Below are positions 48,230 through 58,211 of a stretch of DNA of 64,000 bases, piece after piece (position 1 is the first letter of the stretch; the number at the start of each line of letters is the position of its first letter). Position numbers and translations under genes: made by a program. The DNA comes from Lobosporangium transversale (lineage: Eukaryota; Mortierellomycota; Mortierellomycetes; Mortierellales; Mortierellaceae). Where the stretch lies: NCBI RefSeq assembly GCF_002105155.1, contig NW_019028981.1, positions 1,466,501-1,530,500 on the forward strand, given 5' to 3'. Below the pieces are notes generated by a model. That model searched no databases and was not told where the DNA came from. It saw only the letters and a list, made by a program, of their open reading frames with translations.

Positions 48230-49530
48230 GTTTAGTCCCAACAATTGGACTATTTCCTCTCGAACTGTTGGGTTAGACCATAATACTCATGAAGACTTTC
48301 GCATGGCTCCATTGTCCGCTTGGGGGGCCTCATTGTATCGTTTATTGATTGATTGATGTGATATAGTGATGATAATATTCGTCATATGATTGAGGCAATC
48401 TGAGTTGATTCGTTCTACAGCCTGACTAACTTGATCTTTTCTGTACAGCTCGACGAGACTTGATTTGTCGCATCATTTGCTTACTCGTCTTCTTGCGTTC
48501 CCTTGATGTATTTGGGTTGATAAACACTGCTAATAGAGTTTGTTGGGCCTGTTGAACCCAGAGGGAACCACAGCAACATATCATACCCAAGGTGATACAA
48601 ATATCTCTGTTGGAGTGAGTGGTGAACTGTGTGTGGTTCAGATGTAGTGGACATAAACGGCGAAAGAATGCATCGAATGGATGTGAGCGGTTATGAGAGC
48701 AAGGAAGAAGGGGTTGGTATGCCTGTTCAAGTCCTTGGCAAGAGAGCGTGAGTAGCAGTTGTGATCAATGGTATAGTTTCTAGACCCTATCTTCCACGTA
48801 CAGCATTGCATTATTGTTGTTTTCAGACCTGGCATCAATCATGCAAGGTATTTCTTTTTCTGAGGGTTCCTTGTGTCAAACGGCCAGACAGAAAGCTTAG
48901 AAGAGATACAGACACAACGGTGAAAAAAATGTATGCGAGCAAACAGTTGCTGTGTTTATTTGTTGTCTGCACATGCCTTCTTTCATCGCGGGCTTTGTTC
49001 CGAAAATATTTGGCAAATCTTTTTCCTTTTTTGTTCGTCAACCACTGTGTGCACGAATAACTTTTGTTTCTGTACATGCATAAAGCAGAAGAAATGAACA
49101 AACTTTATTTTGGCGATCACTCCATAATCAAAAATACTCCTAGGAGAGGATCAAACGCGTCGGTATTAATCTCGCTTCTGCTCTCCCTCCTTCCACAAGG
49201 CGCTGCACAATATCACCATTAACAGGGCGTCGTCTAGTAAGGAAAGGTACTTAGATAGTTCTTACTACAAGCAATAAGCGCATGCAACTACATCACCCCT
49301 ATCTCCACCATTGATGCCGGAACCCGAGAGCTAACGAATATCTCTGCTTTAACGCAAAAGTGCTGGAGCTGTTGGAGCAAAGAGCATCATATGAAGCCAT
49401 TCTCTGATAAGAAAGACTTTTTTTTTCTTTTGTTGTTACCTTTGACAAGGATGTAACCACCTGTTTCAAATCAGTTCCTACAGACCGAGTCAAATCTACC
49501 CATGTATTCACCACAGGAGCACAAAGATAT

Positions 49531-50772
49531 AACTTTGTGTAGAGAATCCTCATGCATATTCTGCAGTCGATTGCTCTCTATTAAAGCTCTCTATTTTTAT
49601 TGTTCGATGAGCTTTTCTTGCCAGAGAACAATGGAGTGAAAAAAAAAAAAAAAAAAAAAAAAAAACAGACTTCCTTACGTCCCCCCTCGGTATGTGTATC
49701 TGTCTGAACACGTCCCAACTGACATCCTCTCGACAATCCTTCCAAGACTGCAGTGCTTGAATGTGTACAGGGAACAAAAGAGGTCTAGATACAGGCTCTC
49801 TTTGTGACATTGAAGGAGATCGCATGTTTCATGGCTATCGAGACAAGGTACTCCTACAGGCACAAGACAAAGGTATAACTCGGTTCAAACTCAAAGGAAC
49901 GATTTTACCAATGGCCTTGTTTTGAATCCACTTGCCTATGACACAGTCCAGACGAAGAGACAGCAGCAGTTTGACGTAGATGAAGAAGATCTTAGCCAGG
50001 AATGGAAAATTTCTCAAGGATTCCTTAACACGGCGTGTTTTAAAGGCAGCCGGTGAAGGCCTGATAGATGAAGACTACGCAAACATAAGCTGGAAGAGGG
50101 GCCCCAAACTTCTTGAAAACGTTGGACTCATATTCCATGAGCCAGGGCGATGCTCATCTGCAAATACCACAACTACCGTCTAATGCGATCCTGGTATTGT
50201 TAATGCCCTTACGTTTTCTTCACTAGACCATCAAAACCCTGACCTGCGTCAAACGGTGAAGGTGAGAAGTAGGCTCGTCAACAGCCTGTGTGGCTTATAT
50301 GCGTTGCACCAATGCTCACTGACAGGTTGAGTCCAAACTCGAGATACCAAAATAGCCTTCGTTGAATCCATGGGGAGGAAAGACACCAAGCCGGCAACAA
50401 CAATAGGATATGATCATTTGCATATTTCACAGTACACGTGTTACATGAAAATTTATAATACAGACATACTAACAGCTCTTTGTCCCATGGTGTGGTACCC
50501 GAGACAAACTTGTAGTTTTATTTTGATACAAATTTGGATAAATGCCCCATGGATGTGATGTGTGAACCCACATCCTATTCTCACTTACTTCTGCTCCCTG
50601 GTTACTGCTTGTCTGTCTAAAATTTTTCATGATCTACTACAAACATGACTAGGTCCGGAAAGGCTTTCGTCTTAAAAAAGTTGTAAGTATTAGCTTGACA
50701 GTGCTTTCTTGATTGATCTATTTATTTCTATGCTTGGTCTAGATGGTGTTTTTTGATGGGGAGGACTATTTA
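49531..50772 (+). pseudogene. Decayed Fanzor copy with internal deletion
   Basis: It begins with DNA like the second intron of the fusion gene (TCATGCATATTCTGCA near 49550) and continues as YLSEHVPTDIL, NGLVLNPLAYDTVQTKR, ISQGFLNTACFK, GLIDEDYANISWKRGPKLLENVGL and DHQNPDLRQTVKVRSR, closely matching the Fanzor half of 52902-56366. There are frameshifts and stops, and the RuvC body and zinc ribbon are deleted after about 50290. From about 50380 it matches the 3' end of the intact elements (AGCCGGCAACAACA, then CTACTACAAACATGACTAGG at 50635 and the end near 50772). Orientation is opposite to the left element next to it. Confidence 0.8.
50416..50634. mobile_element. 219-bp insertion in the decayed Fanzor copy, 6-bp direct repeats
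   Basis: The intact elements read ...GGACACAATCTACTAC; here the same place reads ATGATC, then 219 extra bases ending in ATGATC, then TACTAC. The repeat ATGATC at 50410-50415 and 50629-50634 looks like a target duplication, but 6 bp can arise by chance. No coding content. Confidence 0.45.
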
Positions 50773-51774
50773 GACAACATATAGACCCCACATATCTTAA
50801 TCTATAATGAATTGGTTTGGTGGTATTGTTTTAAAAAATAGGTATATCTTCGCTTAAGGGACAGAAAGATAGACACAAGCAGGAAAAGGCAGGACAAAGG
50901 GTGTCAACAAGATTAACAAGAGAAAATAGAGTCAAATAACCTTGACTACAAACAGCACCATAGAATGTCAAAAGATGGGAGCTTTATAGGTGAGCTCACA
51001 AACTGAGTTACCGGAAGACAAATGCTTGTTGTGAAAAGGGGAAAAAGATAAATGGCAAAATGAACTGCAGGTGAAGAATAAGACATATGGGGAAAACTGA
51101 AGACTTTATTAAGAAGGAAGTTTCTTTGGCTTTTATACTCGGTAGTTTCTAGGTGAGGCGGACTCGCCTATGACTACAAAGGCTTTGGCAAAAATTCCTG
51201 TAAGCTGGTTCGACAGATTAGTGGATACAAAATAAACTGAAAATAATTTTAATGACCAGCCACACCACTTGCAATAACAAGCGAGTCAATTGGCCGCCAA
51301 TACATTTAAGAGTATTCAAAAAATATAAGGGATCGCGATCAAATGGAACGGGCTAAACAATAGAGCACAGAGAACTGAATGTGACCCGCCCGTGACTTGA
51401 TGAAAGCTAAATGGACAAATTTGCCCGTTTTACAGCCCAAGGAATAAATGAGGCGATTAAATCCAAAGAAGTACCAAAGCCTTGGCCCTTGTACCACTGG
51501 CTCGTGTTCTTTTTTTGAATGCATAGATGGATTGGACTCATGAACAATTTAGAAGAAGTCCATCGATTATATCATATATTAACACTGCTACTAAAAAAGA
51601 AAGGACAACTTTTAAGTATTTTGTATTGTATTGTCCTTTATTTGTCTGTAGTTGGAAGTGACCTGCTTCACAAACCACCAAAAGATCAAGATATCTTCCT
51701 ATTCAGTCAGTCCCTAACTTTCCAACAATAATACAGCACAAAGTAGGCTGCGTCATTTTTGTACGGATTTTTAA
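50773..51774. other. Intergenic region without a recognised gene
   Basis: One kilobase of AT-rich DNA between the decayed Fanzor copy and the duplicated mini-protein segment. Open frames are short and unremarkable. Confidence 0.45.
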
Positions 51775-52680
51775 TTCAGGGAAGCACAAGTATTCGGCCA
51801 CATTGTTAATTGTGCAAATGGACCACAAAAGCATGCCAAGTGTTGATAAAAAGAGGATAGTGGTGCTTCGTACGCACCATTGTGACCGGTAGTGGACCCA
51901 GTATTAGTTGCACTTGTAAGGTAAAAAGGGCTTTGAGTCTTGCTGGTGTTCATTCTAGGGTTGGAAGAGACAAAGCATTGCTAATTGTATATATTTGTTC
52001 ACAATAGCACTGTTCTTTTATTGGCTAGCTTAATGGACAGTCCTAAATAAGAAGGAAATGGGTTGGCACAGAATAACGTGGATAGTGTGTATTGCTTAAC
52101 AATCGGCTCCACAACAGCATTGGCCCCAGTCGCAATCGCCATCGTAGGCGTATTTGGGACTACGAGTAGTGCAAGCGTTCCAGCAATCTTTATCGTTTAT
52201 GCACAATCCGCTTGTGATGGTGCATCTTCTACAAACGAAAGCATTGGCTACTGCAATGAAGCTGAAGAAGATCAAAGCAAAAGAAAAGCTTTGGATTTTC
52301 ATGATATTGATGACTAGCTAGGTTGCTTGGAGTCTCAGAGGTTCCGAAGTTTCTGTCAAAAGTTGTTGCGGCTCTTGTGAAAGTTTTTGTTGCGATGACT
52401 GTGTGCAAAGACTCTTATGAGGCCTTTCGTGGGTATTGTATCAGGTCAAAAGTCTTGAAGGAGGCTCGTTGAGTGGTAATATAGCGCACGATAAGTGGTC
52501 AAAGGTTTGACTTATTTATATATTCATGAAGTAAATCCTATACCTTAGGCAAAGTCGGTCCACCTATACGTCTACGTTATGCTATAATAAGCTTAAAAAG
52601 GAGGTTGGAATGAATGAGGAAAGGATAGCTGACCTTTTTCAGGAGCACCTTTTTCAGGAGTACCTTTTCCATTTGAAGTC
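51775..52680. repeat. Duplicated segment carrying a mini-protein gene (copy B)
   Basis: Diverged direct copy of 43380-44320, about 8.4 kb away and in the same orientation. Both flanks of the mini-protein gene are recognisable (see copy A). The left Fanzor element and the decayed copy lie between the two duplicates. Confidence 0.7.
52096..52302 (-). CDS. Secreted ten-cysteine mini-protein, paralogue B
   Basis: A single-exon 68-residue preprotein. The signal peptide MKIQSFSFALIFFSFIAV is nearly the same as in paralogue A. The mature peptide begins about AFVCRRC and has the spacing C-x2-C-x6-C-x5-C-x3-C-x12-C-x4-CCC-x3-C. The only length difference is two residues in the longest loop. Conservation of all cysteines while other residues change is what is expected of two working secreted peptides under diversification. 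Activity is unknown. Confidence 0.85.
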   Translation of the reverse strand: MKIQSFSFALIFFSFIAVANAFVCRRCTITSGLCINDKDCWNACTTRSPKYAYDGDCDWGQCCCGADC

Positions 52681-52718
52681 TGGCAAGCATAAAGATTTGT
52701 TGTGGTAACAAAGGGGAT

Positions 52719-52901
52719 CTAGAAGTGATATTAAGGAGAAATAGGGAGGATTTGGTGGTATCTGTTGATCTGTACGGTTTTTAAAGTTAGTCCAGAAATT
52801 CGGGGGCAAAAGATTAGAGAGGATGGATACAGGAGACGAAAATAAACAGAACTTACAAATTTTTTGTAGGTGTGCCGGCACCCAAATACTTGTGTCTAGC
52901 G
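52719..52901 (-). ncRNA. Post-stop region of the fusion gene with splice-like signal
   Basis: Downstream of the stop the sequence reads CTACAAAAAATTTGTAAGTT (donor-like GTAAGT at 52856-52851), as in the two intact elements (CTTAAAAAAATTGTAAGTAT) and the decayed copy (50683-50688). An acceptor-like CTTCTAG lies at 52725-52719. It may be the guide-RNA region of this copy; evidence is the shared motif only. Confidence 0.3.
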
Positions 52902-55900
52902 TCATGCGCGCTTTGCAGCCGGAGCAGGCGACTCTTCCGTGGGCTTGTACTTTGCAGGTCTCTCTTGTCTCTCAATTTGAGCAAGACCGGTTCTTGCGAT
53001 GTTTTCCGCCCCTACTGCGTCACAGTCGAGGAATACCTTACATGTCCTGCAATATTTAGAGCGAGGGTACACCGTCTCTAAAAAGCTATCGCAGAGGGGT
53101 CGGGGACAGCAGGCGCTGGTGTAAAATTCGTGCGCTCCTACAGCGAAGTGTCCTCGTGCTTTGACCTAAGCGTTTCAAATGGCAGTCGTTTATTAGCAAG
53201 GGTTTTATGGCTTTCCAGCTTTGCTTACTTTTTTAAAAACAGCCATACCTGTGTGACAAGATGTCTCGTTATAGCAGTGTGCTTGCTGGGAACTCCTTTA
53301 CTACTTTCAAAGGACCCTAGGCCGACGAGTACTCCTTTATCCCCAAGCATCTTCAACACTCACTGTACCGCGTAGTCGAACGTAGCTCGTTGAGCCTTTC
53401 GTAGGTCCCATTTTTTTTTCAGGTGCCATCTGGACTCGTAGAACTCTTGAAGCACATCCAAATTCGTTGATCCTGTCTGTGTCTGAGACTCCTCGTTCAT
53501 CCATTGAAAGTACTCATTGTACGTATCCCTTCCAAACACAGGGATGGCGCTCTCAACCTCAATCATTCCTTTTTCACGCTTCCTTTTGTTCAACAGGTGA
53601 TTGAAGCGGAGGACGGGGAGGTACAAGAACCTGCTTCTCACCTTTACCGTTTGCCGCAAGTTAGGGTTGTGAGGGTCCAGCGCGGAAAACGTAAGGGCGT
53701 TAACAATACCAGGATCACATCCGACGATAGTTGTGGTGTTTGCGGATGGGCATCGCCCTGGTTCGTTGAATGTGAGCTCAACGTTTTCAAGCAGCTTGGA
53801 GCTCCTCTTCCAGTTTATGTTTGCGTAGTCTTCATCTGTTAGGTCTTCACCGGCCGCCTTTGAACACGTCGTGTTGAGAAATCCCTGAGAAAGCTCCAGT
53901 TCTTGGCTGGGGTCTTCTTCGTCTGGGTTGTGTCATAGGCAAGTAGATTCAGAACTAGACCGTTGGTAGAAATCGTTCCTTTGAGTTTGAACCGAGTTAG
54001 ATCTTTGTCCTGTGACTGCAGGGATACTTTGTCTTGATATCCACGAACCATGCGATCACCTCCAATGTCACAAAAGAGAGCCTGTATCAAAACCCCTTTT
54101 GTTCCCTGTACACACTCATACATTGCAGTCTTGGAAGCATTATTGAGAGGCAGAATACGCTCCAGCAGCTGCTTGGTATCTTCGTTCGCCCAGAGGATGT
54201 CAACTAGGGCGTGTTCAGACAGATACACATACCCGAGTGACCAGGGGGACGTAGGAAAGTCTGAGTATTTTTTCACTTTTTTGTTCTCCCGCAAAAAAAA
54301 CTCAATGTCGCTCATATCTTCGTTTGTTTTCTCGACATCAAACTAAAAAAAAAAAAAAAAAAAAAAAAAGGTGTGAATAAAGAGCATTTGATTGCAGAAT
54401 ATGCATGAAAATACCCCTACACAAGCTATACCATTGCGTTCCTGTAGTGCTGCCTTAATGATGTCTGTACTTGGCCCATTAGTAAGTCTGACGCTCTTGG
54501 AAATGTGATCTTTTTGGGATCAAAGCCTTGGACGTCCCCCAATGTGATGTCTATATCCTTTATTGGGGAAAGTTCAGTGGTGGCCTTGAAATGTTCATAA
54601 GCGAGGTGATGATGGGGCGTTTCTACCGCCTTTCCTTGTTTTTTTGCCCTCGCGTAAGCTGAATTGGGTCCACCTTGACCACTCAAAAGAAGGGTGGCGA
54701 GACGGAAGGAATAATCATTGCTATCCAAGACCTCGTCCAGTGCCTTTTTCCTCGACTTTGCTGCCCCTGGTAACCGCATGATCCTCTCAATGTCCAAGGC
54801 AATCGCCCAGTATGCATAGCGGCGTAGTCGGTTGAGGACAACAACTGCCCCTCGGATCTGGCTTGCAATACTATCCCTTTCATCTGCGTCCAGTCCGCCT
54901 TTCCTTGCCATGGAGGCCTTAAGGGACCCAATTGTTAAGGCCTTGATAGGGTGCTTACTGCTGTAGCTGTGATCAACCTTCGTAGCATCCTTCAAGTTCC
55001 TAATTGGTGCACCTTCTTTTTTAGCCCTGTGGGGCTTCTTGCCTTTGTGCTTCCGCTTTTGTTTTTTCTGTTGCTCCTTTTTTGCCTTTCTCCGACGTGG
55101 TGGATGCTTAAGGCCCGGCCTATCGTGCTGACGGCAGTTACTGATATCAACTGTGCGCCCATTCAATATGCTCGCCTTGTCAGAAAAGATGGGCCGGAAC
55201 TGGTTCTTATGTGACCCTTCCGCTATATAGAATGATGGTACGCCTCTACATTATTCAAGAAAGGGACTAACGATTAGTATTGGGGACGTCTGGTTTCAAG
55301 GCCAAAAACTATAGCTTGAGCTTTCTTACGTTCTGCGGCGCTGCGCTCGCCTTTGCTGAGCCATTCTATGGCGAAGATCCTTTCCATTGAGTAGACGCTG
55401 CTTGAAGTTATCGAACTCATTGTTCGATGGTAACGCTTGGGCCGACGTTTGATGGCCGGAAGTAAAAATGCGGAGAGCTACACTGAAACGGCCTTCCTCA
55501 GAGGCTACGTTCCTTCCCAACACCTTACTAGCTTCCCTTAGGCAGCCCTGAAGCATTTTATTATAGTTCTCGTTCCACTCAACCTTTCGAATTAATCGAA
55601 GATTAGTAATCGGGCCTGACGTCTCGAGGTTCCTTGAGTAGTCATTGCCTGCGATGGCACAGAATAACACCAGATGCGCGTGTGTTGGCAGTCTTAGTGC
55701 TTGGATAACGTTGTCTACGTCGTAAACCCCAAACTTCCGTCTACGGTGCGGAAGGGGTCGCACTAGGAAGCAGACTCGTTCGTACGCAAAAAAATCAGAG
55801 TCTTGGGATATCACGATCCTATCATTCTCCTCATCATGGCATCCTATGCATGGGTCCGCTTCATATGCACACAGACAGACATCGAAGACAGAACTAAGAC

Positions 55901-56366
55901 CTGTTGCCAGCTGATCCTTGTCCTGGACGCTCAGGGTGTGGACTTCTCGAAGACCCTTCTGGATGCGCCTCACGACTTGAGGACGAGTCCATACCCCACT
56001 CCGAGAATTTCTCTCGAAGGTGCTCATATTGTTCTCCAAAGCGTCCATATTTTTTTGTCTTATGGCTTGCCGTTCTGTCCTTGCTTTTTCTTTCTCAGTA
56101 CAAGGTTCCCCATCAATATGTATAGTCAGGTTGTCCGTTGTGAGAAGATCCTTTATCTCGAGTGCCAGGGACCTTCCTACATCAATGATGGTTTCGTTTT
56201 TCATCTTTGCATGGACGACTCTGCGGAGGATGTCGTAATAGAACGTACCGAGGAGATCTAAATGAACAGAATGGTCAGGATTTGCCGCCAAGAAAGTGCC
56301 CACGCCAGTTTCCGAAGGTAAAACCCCGCGACCCGCAACCAGTTTGAAGAAGGACTTCAGCCCCAT
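52902..56366 (-). CDS. XPG/FEN1-like nuclease - Fanzor (TnpB-like) fusion, RuvC half interrupted
   Basis: Exons 56366-55330, 55245-54432, 54342-53249, 53165-52902, with good GT-AG sites. Exon 1 (345 residues) is an XPG/FEN-type flap nuclease: MGLKSFFKLV start, D37 (HLDLLG), D85 (HIDGEP), E169 and D171 (YEADP), D189 and D191 (SQDSD), D242 (AGNDY). Exon 2 (271 residues) starts in matching phase and has a very basic stretch, then a helical region. Exon 3 contains YVYLSEHALVDILW, NGLVLNLLAYDT and RuvC-I (VGCDPGIVNALTF); exon 4 has the zinc ribbon (C..C...YCRTC) and RuvC-III (DCDAVGAENI). Two defects lie in exon 3: a frame change near 53880-53910 (its length is 2 mod 3) and TGA at 53360-53362. So the XPG half is open but the RuvC half is probably dead here. 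Confidence 0.75.
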
Positions 56367-56988
56367 GGTCAATATCTAAGCGAAAAGAGAAAGAAAAAAA
56401 GGAAAAATGGTGGTGATGAAAAGAAATGAAAAAGAAAAAAAAAAGAGCGACAAAAGTATAAAAGGATGAGCTTTTTTATGGTGTAAAGATTCAAAGCGAA
56501 TAGATAAAGAATATTGAGGGAAAGATACAGGAACAAGTGGCAGTGGTAAAAGGGATGGAACTTTGAAGGAGGAAGACAATGATCCCTTTTTATATCCTGG
56601 ATTGATGATGAGTTTTATCATTGTCTCATATAGTTTTGATATCGATCCTTTGCTTCACAGGCCACATCAATCTTTATTCAGTTCCTTTGTTTGGATTGGG
56701 GTTTTGTCCCAGTCAATAGCAGAGATTGACAAATAAATACAAGCTCTCGCATGAACGGCAGATTGGAAACAATAGCATTAAGATACCAAAGTGAGCATTC
56801 GAAAAAATCATCTCCATATACAGCATATAGTGTCGATGTCGATCCTTTGTTACACAATTTTTTTTTTTTTTTTTTTTCAGTTTCTTTTGTTTGCACTGGC
56901 TCTCGTTTTGTGCTTTGTGAGGAATTTAATGAATAAAAGAATATTTATAATTTTGAACAGGGGTAATAAATGCACTGACAGATATTAT
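56367..56988. other. Spacer upstream of the fusion gene
   Basis: It lies between the XPG-Fanzor start and the 5' end of the right Fanzor element, so it should contain both promoters' distal parts. A T run is at 56861-56878. No gene is seen. Confidence 0.45.
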
Positions 56989-58211
56989 ATCCTTGTCAAA
57001 GGTAACAACAAAAGAAAAAAAAAGTCTTTCTTATCAGAGAATGGCTTCATATGATGCTCTTTGCTCCAACAGCTCCAGCACTTTTGCGTTAAAGCAGAGA
57101 TATTCGTTAGCTCTCGGGTTCCGGCATCAATGGTGGAGATAGGGGTGATGTAGTTGCATGCGCTTATTGCTTGTAGTAAGAACTATCTAAGTACCTTTCC
57201 TTACTAGACGACGCCCTGTTAATGGTGATATTGTGCAGCGCCTTGTGGAAGGAGGGAGAGCAGAAGCGAGATTAATACCGACGCGTTTGATCCTCTCCTA
57301 GGAGTATTTTTGATTATGGAGTGATCGCCAAAATAAAGTTTGTTCATTTCTTCTGCTTTATGCATGTACAGAAACAAAAGTTATTCGTGCACACAGTGGT
57401 TGACGAACAAAAAAGGAAAAAGATTTGCCAAATATTTTCGGAACAAAGCCCGCGATGAAAGAAGGCATGTGCAGACAACAAATAAACACAGCAACTGTTT
57501 GCTCGCATACATTTTTTTCACCGTTGTGTCTGTATCTCTTCTAAGCTTTCTGTCTGGCCGTTTGACACAAGGAACCCTCAGAAAAAGAAATACCTTGCAT
57601 GATTGATGCCAGGTCTGAAAACAACAATAATGCAATGCTGTACGTGGAAGATAGGGTCTAGAAACTATACCATTGATCACAACTGCTACTCACGCTCTCT
57701 TGCCAAGGACTTGAACAGGCATACCAACCCCTTCTTCCTTGCTCTCATAACCGCTCACATCCATTCGATGCATTCTTTCGCCGTTTATGTCCACTACATC
57801 TGAACCACACACAGTTCACCACTCACTCCAACAGAGATATTTGTATCACCTTGGGTATGATATGTTGCTGTGGTTCCCTCTGGGTTCAACAGGCCCAACA
57901 AACTCTATTAGCAGTGTTTATCAACCCAAATACATCAAGGGAACGCAAGAAGACGAGTAAGCAAATGATGCGACAAATCAAGTCTCGTCGAGCTGTACAG
58001 AAAAGATCAAGTTAGTCAGGCTGTAGAACGAATCAACTCAGATTGCCTCAATCATATGACGAATATTATCATCACTATATCACATCAATCAATCAATAAA
58101 CGATACAATGAGGCCCCCCAAGCGGACAATGGAGCCATGCGAAAGTCTTCATGAGTATTATGGTCTAACCCAACAGTTCGAGAGGAAATAGTCCAATTGT
58201 TGGGACTAAAC

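Larger units (their letters stand above)
46283..49452 (-). mobile_element. Fanzor-bearing element, left copy (inverted relative to right copy)
   Basis: Every position x here corresponds to 106441-x in 56989-60158, reverse-complemented, with no shift over 3,170 bp, and all stretches compared are identical. Outside the limits the sequences differ at once (46282 against 60159; 49453 against 56988). The element carries one Fanzor-type gene. Its 3' limit (reading GGGACGGACTATAT) agrees with the end of the related decayed copy near 50772, so the limits are probably true element ends. No terminal inverted repeat or clear target duplication is visible, as is known for IS607-like, TnpB-carrying elements. 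Confidence 0.85.

Noticed and set aside
57340-57803. Open frames in the first kilobase of the Fanzor element
   Set aside because: Short, on both strands, no domain, no join to the Fanzor frame that I could support; left as element DNA.
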